NCBI GenBank assembly: GCA_013398615.1
Contig: VZSR01001459.1
Span: forward strand, 5,891,051-5,955,050
Reading direction: 5' to 3'
From: Brachypodius melanocephalos
Lineage: Eukaryota > Chordata > Aves > Passeriformes > Pycnonotidae
DNA: 64,000 nucleotides
Part shown: positions 25,201 through 37,774 of the stretch, in pieces
Layout of the letters: each line of letters begins with the position of its first letter
How positions within the stretch are numbered: position 1 is the first letter of the stretch
The notes under the pieces: model-generated
Seen by the model: only the letters and a program-made list of their open reading frames with translations
Databases searched by the model: none
Told to the model about the DNA's origin: nothing
Program-made: the position numbers and the translations under genes

Positions 25201-28200
25201 CAGTTGGGGAATTCTCCTCATTGCCAGAGCAGTTTCAGAAACGAAAGCCTGTCCTGCTGCCTCACTTGAGGGGTTTTTGTTGTGGACTAACAGTTGAGCA
25301 CACACGTGGCATTTTGCAGGGCGCTGAGCTGAGCTGTCACACTGGCTGACTCTGCTAATGATCTTCTCCAAAATCCAGTGTACATGTGTGGGGACCTCTC
25401 TCCTGTTCACTTTTGAGCCCCAGAGTAACAAAGCCCTTTAGCTCAGGCTCCTGCACCACAGAGTGCCTCATACTACACAGGCTTGCACAGACTCTTAGGG
25501 CTGTACTTGTTTCCCACAATTTTCTGCGTGTTTGTCTCTAAACGAACCATGAAATGATTCAGTGCCCGCATGTGGTTTTAATAACAAGCGTATGTGGGCA
25601 AATGAGAAAATACAGAATGTTTGACTGGAAGTTTCCAGCACACACCATGGGTTAAAATCGAAGCAGGTTTGTAGTATGGTGTTGTCAGAGTTGGTTAATT
25701 ACTTTGGGTTAGATGATAGTTTAGATGATGCTTTTCTCTTTAACCTTGTAACAACTGTTGAGTGGTGGAAGACTACGCTTAATTAAGGGCAGATTTGGAG
25801 AAATAATCTCCAGCTTGATCTTTACTGCGATCTGATTGTTTTTCTGGGAAGTTTGTGTTTTTCAGCTGGTTTTTCGGCTTTTCTGTTTGGCTGCTGTTGT
25901 TGATGGTTGTTGGGGGTTTTGGCTTTTTGAGAGAGAGAAAGAAAGTGTAGCAAGTAGCTTTCTGATGGTGTTTAGCTGAGAGTTATGTCAAGGACTTATG
26001 ATTCCACATCTTGAAAACTACAGCTGTTGCAGATCCATCGTGGCTACAGGTGGTCTTTTCAGAGTCCAGAGCAATTCTCCCTTCGCCACGTATCCCCAGC
26101 TTTGCAAAATGCTTCTGAAAAGACTTTGTATCCCTCATTATTATTTTGTTAGAGTGAAATACATTCTCAGATATTTGAACTCAGCTTTTTTGTTCTCTTT
26201 TCCCACCTCAGAATGTTCATCTCTGATGTTCCCTCTTCCACGCTTCACTGAGGGGAGATTTACATCTCACTATCCTGAGATCAGAAGAAATTTGTTGCCA
26301 TCAGATGAGAGAATCTCTCCGACTGTTCTCAATCTATATTTTCTTTTGCTCCCAGACTTGAAGGGTTAATGTTGGTTTAGACTTAAGCAGCTTTTTCTAA
26401 CAATCTGACTTAAGGTTGCTGATGAAAAGCACAGTGAGAGTTGCCTTTGGCAGTCTTTGATGTCCTGGTGCAGGAAAGGGGGGAACGAGAGCAAAGGAAA
26501 AGCAACAGGAAGGTAAAATGATGAATAAAGACAAATACTTGAAAATTTTCTGCAAACAGGAGAAGAAAAATCTGTTATTATGCCTGTGATGAGGAGGTGA
26601 AGAAGTAATGATTTAAATTTATCTGGGGAAATATCCAACAAAGCAGCACCTGAGCTGATCATCTGTGCAGTCCATCCATCAGGAGAGGCTGCTAATGCAG
26701 TTTAGACATTTTAGCAGGGAACAGGCCCTGCCCTTGGTCAATGGCCTTCAGATCTTATTTTCTCTGTCAGACTGTAGTTCCTGTGAAAGGCAGGTGCAGT
26801 TGTAAAAGAAAAAGAAATGCCAGGAGCAGAGTAATTCTACTCTGACAGCTGTACTTTAGGTGTTGTGTGGAATAAGAGACTTAGGTAAAATGGATGGATA
26901 AAGCCTTTATAGTTTAAATTCCGTGTTTCTCCGCTTGTGTTATTGGAAGAGTTGGTTTTCTCTGGGAGTTTTTTCACACAGTTTTTCAGTGTCCAAGGCC
27001 CTGTGTGTGTAGAGGTCCCTGAACCTGGTGCATAGGTGTGTGTATAAACTGTGCTGGGCTGCCTTGGTTTCTTCTCAGTCATCTTGGAGCACCAAACCTG
27101 CTTGCAGAGAGGAGCTATGTGAGTGTCGGTCTGCTGGAAGCTTTGCTCAGTGTAGAGGTTAGAAATGACAGCACAAAACCTCTGGTAAAATTTGCTGTAA
27201 ATCCTGCAACCTTTATGCAGCTGACTTAAGTAAAGCTTACAAAAAAGTATTCTTGGCCCAGAATTTCGAAACACTCAGCCATATAAGCTGGGGAAGGCCA
27301 CGTGGTGTGTGTTTTGGGGGTACAGAAGGTTTCAGGAGCACACTGAGGCTGAGGGAAGAGCAATTCCCACAGCTGGTCCTGCTTCCTACCTCCCTGTGGA
27401 AGTGGATCCAAGCCCGGGCAGTCTGTGGGACTTCTCACGAAGCAAGGGCTGTAGCATCCAGGCAAATACTTGCATGTTCCAGAAGGGAAATGCACTTCTC
27501 TGAGGCCAAACCATCCCAAGGTGCTGCAGATGATAACACCTGTATGCAGTTATTTTATCTCTGGGCTCATCGGGCTTTAGGAGCTGAGCCATATCTTAAA
27601 GGAGCTGTCACAGCAATCCTTGTTCACCCCCAAGGTGTCTCCTGAAGTGCTCCTGTAGGTAATTAATCACCTAATAAAACACACTCTTTGACAGTAGGTG
27701 GAATTTGGAAATTAATTTGCACCCCTTAAATGAGGCTTCTAAAACTATAATTATCATGAAAGAGAGGAACGAGCTGTGTCAGGTGTATAAATGATTTATT
27801 TATCAAGAATAAACTGTCACCAAAGTGGCACTTACCTTGCACTGTCTGTGCTGCATTTCTTTAAGGTGAATTAAGCAATGACATTTGCCTTCCTTCCCAT
27901 ATTTGCAGGTCTCAGGACAAATTTTCAGTTGTTTGTGAAGCGTTTGATACAAAAGTGACCTGTAACAATGTTATAGCTGCCTTTCCAATGTTCTCTTTCT
28001 TTAATGTGTGATCACTTCTTGCTGCCTCATCAATCCCTGCTGAAGAGCCTCTGGCCTCACCAGAACTTGTGCAGCCCAGCTGGCCATTTGGATTTCTCAT
28101 TATCTCTCCAAAGGGTGGATTTTGTGAGCTGGATGTTGGTAGCAGCAGGAAATAGAAAGGGGAGGAAGTTTTAACTAGTTGGCTGGACTGCATATGGAAT

Positions 28201-28238
28201 AAGTTACCTGGAATAAGAGGAAATCCAAGATATCTGAT

Positions 28239-28257
28239 TCTCTCTCTCTCTTTTTTT
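28239..28257 (+). repeat. (TC)n then T run
   Basis: About six TC units are followed by seven T. Confidence 0.85.
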
Positions 28258-29840
28258 ATGATAGAGGTTTAAAGATGTAGGTTGTGAGAGAGCAATTTAA
28301 AAAAAAAATCCAGATAAATGTGAGAACAGTAAGATTTTTAAAGCAAATAGTTTACAAAAATATTTACCTTCAAAGATACCCTTTCAAAAATGTGCTACCA
28401 AAGTGTCTGACTGTGCACCAGAGCATCTGAAGACTTAATTTTAGCTGCATGTGCAAAGGGGACATAGGCTTCCCTGCAGCCTTCCCTGTAAAATTGCCAC
28501 TAACAACTGTTCTAGTTGCTACAGCTGAAGTGTATTTGCTGCTGACAGTGTAATTGGCTGGCTTCAAAGGGCATACAGTGCATGTAGTCTGTGGGACATG
28601 GAAGAAAATTGTCTCATTATTACATATTAATCTTACATTACTGGTGCGTTTATTTCTGAAAAAGCCCAAGAGGATTTCTATTCATTCGTGTCAGACTGGC
28701 TTCTCCAATGCACAGCTCCAGGGAAGGGCCCTGCCTCATTATTTCTCCCATACTTGCTTGCTTGAAGTTGAGTTGATTTGAAAAAGGGGTGAGGATGCTC
28801 AGCATCACTGGCTTGATTCAAAAGTTCTGCACGCAGTGAGATTTCTTGAGTTAAAACCCCTTGAGAAAAAAAAATGGAGCAAGGGTGAAATCAGTTACAG
28901 TGCCCTTTTGATTTACATTTTAGTCGTGTCATTTCCTGCACGAGGAGTGACTTCTTCTGGGAAGCATCGCAACCACAAACAAAACAGGGTGCCATTCAAA
29001 AAAAGCCCCTGTGATGTGATCATATTGGCAATGCCATATTGTAGCTGTGAGAACTGACAGATTGCAAACAACTCGTGTGAGCAAAAAATATTTGTGATGC
29101 TGACTCTTCACTTAGGGGTGTGAGTTGGAATAATGCTCTGTAAAAGCCTTTCACTATAAACTAACACATTCGTCTTTTAAGTTTTACCACGAGGTATTTT
29201 TGCTGTATTGCAGAGGTTTTTGGAAGCGTGCTGGAAATATTTTTCATGCAAACCAAGTGGCAAAAATTAAACGCTCAGGAATGCAGCTGAAGGGGCAGTC
29301 CAACCACCCTGAGCATGTCCTGGTTTGCTTGAAATATGGTTGCCCTTTCCAGGCACTCAATTCATCTTGAGGCCAATTTTAACAGTGCTCAGTGCAGAAA
29401 TGGCTGTTATGACATGCCCTGAACCAGCTCTGGTTCAGCTTGTGTAAATTCTACATGTGGGGTGCTTTTGGAGCTGACAGGTGGAATTTTATTGTGATCC
29501 TGTTTAACTATTCTACCACAGTAAAGGCTTTTGGAATTTATCTTACTGGGTTGCTCTGTGTTGCAAAGCAGAAGCACCAGCTTTTTACTTTTTTATTGTT
29601 TTTTAATCCGCACATCTCGTAAAGGCTCTTGTTCAAGGTAGGGTCTCCCCAGTGTTCAGCTGTGCTTCCCATCTTCAGCTGCTCTGTGGCCACAGACCAT
29701 CCTGTCAGGGTCTCTTCTGTCTATGGGAGATTTCCAACATAACAGGCTGTTTTCACCATATTTATCAGCATTTCAGAATGGATTTGGGAACCTTCTTTCC
29801 ACCCCAGATTAGTCCTGGGCCTGTGACAATGATAATGGAA

Positions 29841-29922
29841 ATTCCATGCCCGTGGCAGGGGGATTGGAATGAGATGATCTTTAAGATCACTTCCAACCCA
29901 AACTGTTCTGTGAGTCTATGAC
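29841..29922 (+). mobile_element. CR1 LINE 3' tail, sense to the gene
   Basis: The order of landmarks is ccatgcccgtggcagg, then ggattggaatgagatgatct, ttaagatcacttccaaccc, and a decayed end (ctgtgagtctatgac) in place of the usual short terminal repeats. This is the last ~80 bp of a bird CR1 element. The left boundary is approximate. Confidence 0.75.
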
Positions 29923-31818
29923 TTCCAGACAAACTCAGATCATTCATTGGCATCAGGTCAGCTGAGTTTTTAAAATTGCATGTGAGAACACAGAATCTGC
30001 ACAGCTCTGCAGGTTTCTTAATTCTTTCCATGATCCCAAAGCCCACTACCGGCACATGGTGATACTATTTAAAGAAAGGTGTTAATGGAATTATATCCTT
30101 TGATTGAAAGCCACAGTTGATTTTTGCTCTTGTATGAGTTCTGCAGATTTTGGTTGTTTTGTCTGAAGTGGTCTATTAGCACTTGCCCTGAGATAAAAAT
30201 TGCTTTTCAAGTGAAGAAAGGATTCTGGCATGAGTCAGAAAATCCCAGGGAAGATAAATGAAAAATGTAATTAAAACGCCTTAAGGTTGAAACATTATGG
30301 GAATTGTAATGTATAGCTTGCTAATCTCATTAGAAAAAATCCTGGTTTAAGTCACCTGGTTATATTATATGCTGCTAACACCAGCCCTGCCCCTTTTCAG
30401 CCCCAAAAGTTAAAAAATTACACTGTAAAAGGCACTTGCTTTGACATCAGCATAGCAAGTGTATTAGGCAGTAGCATTGCTTTCCTTCCTTTTCTCTTTG
30501 GTTTTTAATTTGCTTGATAATTTTTCTTTACTACCCTGCCTGGTGCCCAATTCCCTGAGTCCAAGTTGCGCTGCCACCTCTGGGACACCATGTCTTTGAC
30601 CAGGATCAATATTTTTTATTTCAGATGCTGCTTCACAGTTTTGTTGAACTAATTTAGGCAGATGTATCCCAGCCAGGCTCAGGGTGAAAGGAGCATTATC
30701 AGTGCATTATGGGGACGGAGTAGTACCCAGAGTAAGGCATCCAATCCATTCGTGAGGCTGCAGGAATAGAAACAGTTCTAGAGACCTAAAGGCAGGTTTC
30801 CCAAGCAGTTTCTACCCTACTGTCCAGTGAAAAGGCAAAATTTCAGGAGATTCTTCACGGCTAGGGAATGTCTGACTATTTCTCAAGCAACATTTTTGCA
30901 TTTAATTTTTTTCCCTCTCAAGTGATGCCTGTTAGCATGAAAATTTTCATTGCTGACTGCTTCCCAGCTGGAAAACAATTGGGAAGACTGTGGTTCAAAT
31001 CATATGTATGTAAATCCCATTGATTTTGGCTGTGTATTGCAGTCAAAATCCTGTACCTACCCACACAACTTGAGCCACTGCACTGTGAGTTTTGTGAATG
31101 TACCTGTGACAGCAGGGAGCTGGCAAATCTGCTGTCACGGCTGCAAAACCAGCGAGGAAAAGAAATCATCTCAGTCAAACCTTTTGGGTGCAGAATGGCC
31201 TCTAAATGAATTTAAGCTGTGAGAGAGGCATTTCCCATCCTGTGGCATTTCCCATGCTGTTCCCTCTGGAGGCCGTGCTGCAGTGGGCGTGCAGCTTGGC
31301 TTTCTCCTTTTGGTGTCAATGTTTTCCACAGAAGGAGGTTTCTTAAAGGCACCATCAATGCAGCAGATGCTGTGCTCAGACCGGCTGTGTGAGAGAGGAA
31401 CGTGCTGGCAGTGGTGGGATCTGATCCCATCGTGGGGCCCTGGCAAGACCCTGCTTGGCTGTGATGCTGAAGCTTCTTGGGGCTCCACTCACGTTGTTCC
31501 CTTGGCTTGTCCTCTCTTGGATGTTTGAGATCACTTTGAGCTCCTCACTGTGTATCTGAAGTAACACACAGAAAAGATTAGACTGCGTTAGCTGGCTTTT
31601 CTCGTCAGTCACCATGTTGGTTGTAGCCCCAAATTAGCAGAACACTTTGTTCAGGCATCACTTCTACAAAGCACTTTGACCCACCTCCAGCTCTGGAAGA
31701 GCTTTTAGATTAATGGGAAGTTGGGAGTGTGAAGAAGAGCATGGAGTTTTAAAAACTTGTGCTTGGTCTTTAACATCTTTAAAGCTTGATCTTGTTCCCA
31801 TTCAGCAATAGTGAAAGC

Positions 31819-32184
31819 TGTCATGGTCTAACTCCAGCAGGCAGCTCATCCCCACATGGCCACCAGTGGGATGGGGGAAGGATGGGAAGAGAGAAATTGA
31901 GAAAACTTGTGAGTTGAGATACAGACAGTTGAACAGGTAAAGCAAAAGCCAAGCAAAGCAACACAAGGAACTAATTCACTGCAAGGGCAGGCAGGTGATC
32001 AGCCATCCCCAGGACAGCAGGGCTCCATCACACCTCATGGGGACTTGGAAGGCCTTGTCTCTGTGAGCCCTGCCCAGCAATCACTAAAACATCCCGGAGT
32101 TACCAACACCGTTCCCAGCACAAATCCAAAACACAGCCCCATACCGGCTGCTGTGAAGAGAATTAGTCCTAGCACAGCTAAGCA
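31819..32184 (+). mobile_element. Solo LTR of an avian endogenous retrovirus, internally shortened
   Basis: It starts TGTCATGGTCTAACTCCAGC and continues with landmarks I recognise from a common bird LTR: ggtgggatggg-like and gagaaaact motifs, gttgagatacagacagtt, aggtaaagcaaaagcc, cagccatccccagg-acagcagggctccatca, then cactaaaacatccc, gttccc-agcacaaatccaaaacac and agccccatac. The part that normally lies between the gggctccatca and ccttgtctctgtgagc blocks is missing, so the copy is internally deleted. No viral genes flank it. I could not find a target-site duplication, and the right end (…agctaagca) is a guess. Family name not assigned. Confidence 0.7.
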
Positions 32185-34250
32185 TGTGCTTAAGTGCTTT
32201 GCCAAATGTGGAGGGGATGATTTATACTGGTAAAATGGAAACTTGGTAGTGTCTACTTTGGTGATCACAGCTCTAAGCAGGATTCCATAGCAGAAGCATG
32301 AGCTGCTGTTGTGCTCTGCAGTTCAGTTCCCTCAGGCCCTGCTGAGAGCCCAAAGCTACTCCTGGGCTGTGTGAACAGGACTGCAGGATGAGCAAATGAA
32401 GAAAACAAGGGTTTGTGCGTGCTGGGATGTTCCAGCTGTTTAGTTGTCTTGCCCACCAAAGCACTCTTGTCCCTTTGTCTTATCCCCAGGCTTTTGTAGC
32501 CTGGCACGCTTTCCTCCCGTCCGAGCTGGACAACCAAGTGTGAGAAATTGTTCTGGTGTAACTTCATGGTTAAACATTGTGGCTATGAGAGATTCTCAAG
32601 GCAGACAGAAATGAGGTGCCTGGATAAAGTCATGCAAAGGAGCTCAAAGGCTTATGATGAAAGCATCTCCTCCATAACTGGATTGAAACAAATCACTGAG
32701 AGTCATGGCTTTTATTTCCACAACTTTTACACCATTGGTGGTGTGAAAAAGGTGGTGCCATTGTACAAGGAGGGTTTAGGCTCCTTTGAGGCAGCCTGCG
32801 AGAGGTTCCTGAGAGCAATCCCTCTCTGCTCCGTGCACGCCGGATTTGTGCGTGCAGCCAGCCTCGCTGAAGTTTTTTCCCAGCTTGCTGACAGGCAGGA
32901 AGTTGGGGGATGCAGCAGGGAGACGGCTTTCCCAGGGGCTGGATTGCCCTGGACGGGGCTGCATGTCCACACCTGGGAGGGCAGAGAGTCCCAGGTGGCC
33001 CAGCAGTGTCCAATCTGACATCCTACAGCTGCTGCCTTGGGGAGGGGGTGGAAGAAATGCTCCATTAGGAGCAGAGTTACTCTCCAGCTGCATCGGCAGG
33101 GAGGTCTGCTGGGTCCAGGGGGCTTCCTGTTTAAATAGTTACAGAGTCTGCAGAATTGGTTAAACTGTCAGAAAAGAATTATAGAGGGTAAAAAAAATAT
33201 ATATATAATAAAGGAACCATCCTTCCTGTATCTGTACTTGCATTGTCTAACTGCTCCTTTGGGATCAGCCAAACGCTTGCTGGGATTTTTCAGCTCACTG
33301 TAATGAGCTTTAGATTAGGTCTTTTGTAATGTAGAATCAGATTAAAGTTTGTGGAATTGTAGCTGCAGTTCAGGGAAGTTTCAATACGTAAAAGCTAAGG
33401 GAAATCTTTGTCATAAGATAGTAGGTAATTTCACTTCTGCAAGACCATGTCCTGTGGTTGGGCAAAAGCAATGCAACTGTTTATTAAAACAGCTGAAAAT
33501 GGCACCCACGGGAGGAAACTTAGCAAAGGCCCATTTTGTGAGATACAAAATTCTGAATCTGAAGTAAAATACCTTTACATAAACAGTATTTCCTACATTT
33601 GACATTAGTCTGCATTCTTTCTCTCTGCCACATGATGGAGATAATGATGTAAGATAGATAAACAGTACTGCACTGGCCTTGCACTTCAGGGAAAAAACTT
33701 TCAGCTTGGTTTATAGTAGTTGTTCCGTTAATGTTCGTTTTGCACTAGCATTGATGGAGTAGTTTTCTCAATAGTATCCATGAAATGTTTTGTTTAAAAC
33801 AATGTTTGCTTACTTGTTCTTTTTGGTATCGTTTGGGTTTTCCTTTTTTTTTCCTCCACAAAGGCGAATAAACAGGAATACCCTTACCAAATAACCAAGG
33901 ATAGTGATGCAGCAAAATATCGAAGTCTGTATTCGGTAAAATATTAAAAAAAAAAGGTTAGCTTACATTAACTGTATTGGGACTTAAAATTGTACTTAAA
34001 AGTAAATGGTTTGGGCTCAGTAATAAGTAAGGCTGTTGTGTGTGTTCTGTGAAAGCAAGGAATTTGCAACAGTTCCTGTTAAACAAGTTAAAAGAAAGGA
34101 CATCCTAGAGCATGCTCTCACCATGAGTGGGGTCTGTGCATCTTGGAAAGGACATGGTAGAATCCAGATTAGTTGATATTTGTGTATTTGTGTTGTACTA
34201 TAGAATCTTTGCATCCATCCTCTCCTCTTTTCTCCATCTTGGGCATCAGT

Positions 34251-34318
34251 CCTGATCCAGAAGCTGTCAAAGCCACATTTGCAAAATTCCCAGTGATTTC
34301 AATGGCCTTTGGATCAGG
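34251..34318. repeat. Ancient palindromic interspersed repeat (tentative)
   Basis: A 9-bp perfect inverted pair, cctgatcca (34251-34259) and tggatcagg (34310-34318), brackets a core with cccagtgatttcaatggcct. This matches a palindromic repeat I know from turtle, crocodile and bird DNA (…gacttcaatgggctttggatcaggcc). Name not assigned. Confidence 0.45.
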
Positions 34319-34529
34319 CCAATATGCAAAGGCAGAGATAGATTTCCTCTTGGAAATTTTTTTTAGTGATACTCAGAAAATTCCTGGCAAGAGATGTATT
34401 TAATTTTTATGGTGAGAGTTGCTGTGTTACATTTGTAATCATAATGTAGTAACAAGACATTTGTAACAAAACTAGTATAGATTGAGATATATTCAGGATG
34501 GGAGAAACACATGTTTCTTCCCAGTCTGG

Positions 34530-34635
34530 TGTTTTGATTTGTTTTTGTTTTTGTTTTGTTGGTTTTTTTTGTTGTTTTTTTTTTGTTTTTTTGGTTTGGT
34601 TTGGTTTTTTTGGGTTTTTTTTGTTTTTTTTTCTT
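34530..34635 (+). repeat. T/G-rich low-complexity tract
   Basis: About 105 bp are almost purely T with single or paired G (gtttttgtttttgttttg, ggtttggtttggtttttt). It ends about 160 bp before the sense CR1 copy. Confidence 0.9.
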
Positions 34636-34796
34636 GTGGCTGTTACTCTGAGGACAAGAGTTCCTTTGCTGATGTCAGTGCAATTACAGCTGCACTGTTT
34701 TCCAGTTTTTTAGACTGAATATTTGCTGGATGAAGCAATACTCTCACCCCTCTCCATGGATCCACCTGCCTTGTGAATCAAACGTGCTGTCTTTGA

Positions 34797-35303
34797 ATCC
34801 AATCCTGGGTTCAGTTTTGGGCCCCTCACTACAAGAAAGACATTGAGGGGCTGAAGCATGTTCAGAGAAGGGAATGGAGCTGGGGATGGGTCTGGGGTGC
34901 AAGGAGTGCCTGAGGGAGCTGGAGGTGCTCAGCCTGAAGAAAAGGAGGTTCAGGTGGATCCTTCTCACCCTCTACAACTCCCTGAAAGGAGTAGGCAGGT
35001 TGAGATCTGTCTCTTCTCCCAGGTAGCAAGTGCCAGGGTGAGAACAAAAGGCCTCAAGTTGCACCAGGGGAGGTTCAGATTGGACAGTAGGAAAAATTTC
35101 TTCACCAAAAGAGTTGTCGAGCATTGGAAGAGGCTACCCAGGGAAGTGGTTGAGTTACTGTTCCTTGGGGGATTTAAAAGCCATGTAGATGTGGCACTTG
35201 GGGATGTGGTTTAGTGATGTGCTTGGCAGTGCTGGATTAACAGTTGGACTCAGTGGTCATAGAGGTCTTTCCCAACCTAGATGATTCTAAGATTTTGTGA
35301 ATC
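34797..35303 (+). mobile_element. CR1 LINE 3' end (~0.5 kb), sense to the gene
   Basis: This is the best-preserved transposon in the window. In order it shows the decayed end of the reverse-transcriptase frame (ttcagttttgggcccctcac, tgttcagagaaggg, ggaggtgctcagcctga, ctctacaactccctgaaagg), then the 3' part (aggttcagattggacagtag, aaaatttcttcaccaaaaga, tgtagatgtggcacttgggg, gttggactcagtggtcatag, tttcccaacctagatgattc). It is 5'-truncated, as nearly all CR1 copies are. Open frames inside it are remnants, not a working gene. Confidence 0.9.
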
Positions 35304-35586
35304 TGTGCTGCTTGTTTAATTCCTTGTGCTTAAGTCCTTATATAACCTGCAAAATTCTCACTTGAGGAATCGTTCAACTTGATACTGCAAATCCATCAAT
35401 CCAGTGTCCACTAGTGAATGTTTTTTTCTTGATTACAGTTTCCAAGTTTGTATTTAGAGGCTATTCCTTGATAGGCACTATTCATAAGGCATTTTTAAAA
35501 TGACATTTACATTTAAAATGCCCCATGTGTGTAAAATATCCATTAAAATGCTCTCAGAGTCAGGGAACTGACGTGCTGCCCAGACA

Positions 35587-35599
35587 GTGTGTGTGTGTG
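35587..35599 (+). repeat. (GT)n microsatellite
   Basis: About six GT units (gtgtgtgtgtgtg). Confidence 0.85.
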
Positions 35600-37742
35600 C
35601 ACCCACGGGCTGATGTAATAGCTCCTCCAAATGTTGGGAGCTTTTCCTCAGAAGACTTCTTCCAGAAATGCTGCTCTCCATGCTCTTGGGTTCTGCTCCT
35701 GTTGCTTTCATGAGAACAAAGATTAGTCCTTCATGGTCCTAAACTCAATGCATGTGCATGACTTAAAGGCATTACCTACCAATAAATAGGAGATTAGCTG
35801 CGGCTTGTGTATTTCCTGATCAGTTCAGGTTTTTTCAGATGGCTCGTTGTTATGCCGTTTCCTTTAACGATGGGACACTTTAATGAGTTTGCCATCTGAC
35901 ATACATCTGCTTCCTGTTAAACAATACCTTCATTCTTCTGGAGCTGCTAAACTCATCTTTTATCCTACAAGATTTTTATCTGCACCCTGAAAACAATGTG
36001 TATGAATCGGTGTCAGCATATTCATTTACTTGCTGAGAGGTTTTTTATTTTAATATGTTGTTGAAAATGAATAGCAAAACGAGCATCTCCTTTAATGCTT
36101 ATTTGTTGGAAAATGGGAGAACATGGATAGTATTTGTGTAATTAGGGGCTGGTCAGTCCTGCTTATGTTTGAAGTCCAATAAAATCGACTTTTGTGGCTG
36201 ATGTTATACAATCTCCAATAGTTATTCTGTTCTCCCAGCAGAGTAAGAAGGGGTTGGTTCAAGAAGGGGTTGGGGGTGGAATTTGAGGCTGTTAATGTTG
36301 TTTCTTTGAGGAGAGAGCCTTCAATAGCTCAGTGATGGTCTGTCTCACGCGTCTGCAAAGTTAGGGCTCTGTGATCATCAGGATCTCTTAAATCAATCCA
36401 GCCTGCATTGAGTTTGTGCATCTGCCTCAGTGCCTCTTCTCCCACGTTTTGGAAACACACAGTTGTGCTGGATCTCTGACTATATCTTTCCCCTTTGCTG
36501 GTCAATATTGCCCCTGCAGAAAAACATTTTTCCTTTATTTTTTCTTTGCTTTTTTAATCACAGAACCTTTTTCTCATGGAGGGAAAACTGAATTTTCCTT
36601 TTACTTATCTTTACTACATAATATGCCATATAAGTTGCTTTTATGATGAGTGTGTGATGCTGTTTAAGAGAAAATGTGGATGTGAAGTTCTGCCACACAG
36701 GTCCAAAGGACATCTGTGAGAATGGCTTGTAACCAAATTAAGCAACCCTGTGGGGCACATAACATTTTGTCTTGGAAAGGAATTTAGTTCAGCCATTCAC
36801 GTATGCCAGGTGACAAGTGGAAATACTTTGGGGTTAGAGTTGAGGAAGTGGAGGAAGCAAGGTGCAAATATTTATATGAGAGTTAGCAGATGCCTGAACC
36901 AGAAAAAGTACGATAATTCAGGAATTTTGTGTTCCCATTTACAGCTTGCAGTTTTCTCCCAACTCACGCAGGGTTAATGTTATTTGCTTGAAAATGAGGG
37001 AACTGCTGATTACTTCAGGTGGCTGCTGGTGCATGATCTGAAACTTTTGTTTAATTATACTCTTGGCATTGTTGAGATTGATGTTTCTACCACCCTAAAT
37101 GCCATTCCTTTGCCTCTGGCAATGCTGCAGATCTGCGTGTTCAACACTGAAGGGCTGTGAAAAGTTGTTTGTTGCAAATGCAACTTGATAATTTTCCCAG
37201 TGATGGCTGAGCTTCCCATGGGGTTCCACCTCTGGCTTCATGCAGTCTTGTAGGAAGGTGCTGTGTGTGAACTTGGTCCCTCACTGTTTTCCTTAAGGAG
37301 TGAAGCCAAGAGCTCTTCCCTGGGCATTGCTATGCCAGCGTTGATAAACTTGCCTGAAAAGCTTTGTTTGTTTTTGCATCAGTGTTTATTAACAAAGCCC
37401 TCCATCATTAGTTTAACATACAAACTTGTCCATTCTTTCACCACTCTCCCAACCTTCCATCTCATAGAGCTGCAGGAATACGGTCGATGGCTTTGACAGT
37501 CTTTCATTCATGTTAAGATTACAAATTACCTTCTTGTAATTCAGTTCCTTGTGGAGTCTGCAAGTTTTTCAAGGAGGGCCTGAGAGACAATATTACTTGA
37601 AGCTTTGCAAGAAAATAAGTCTACTTGGTCAGCTTTAGGATATCCCATTGATGAATGGGTCTTAAACACATTCACCTTCAGTCAGTAGGAAAGCTGTGAA
37701 ACCTCCAAATCTTCTTGATGGTGGCTATTGCTATGACCTCTT

Positions 37743-37774
37743 GGCTTGCCTCATTTCCAGGCTTGCCTCATTTC
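37743..37774 (+). repeat. Direct duplication of 15 bp
   Basis: ggcttgcctcatttc occurs twice with a 17-bp period, a simple short tandem duplication. Confidence 0.85.

Noticed and set aside
28370..28669. Minus-strand open frame followed by a donor-like sequence (AAG then GTAAAT)
   Set aside because: There is no convincing acceptor at its upstream end and no recognisable protein; it is likely chance.
32548..33163. Several long overlapping open frames on both strands
   Set aside because: This is a locally GC-richer stretch where stop codons are fewer. None of the translations resembles a known protein, and there is no start or splice context.
34858..35214. 118-codon open frame
   Set aside because: It lies inside the CR1 retrotransposon 3' end and is a remnant of that element.
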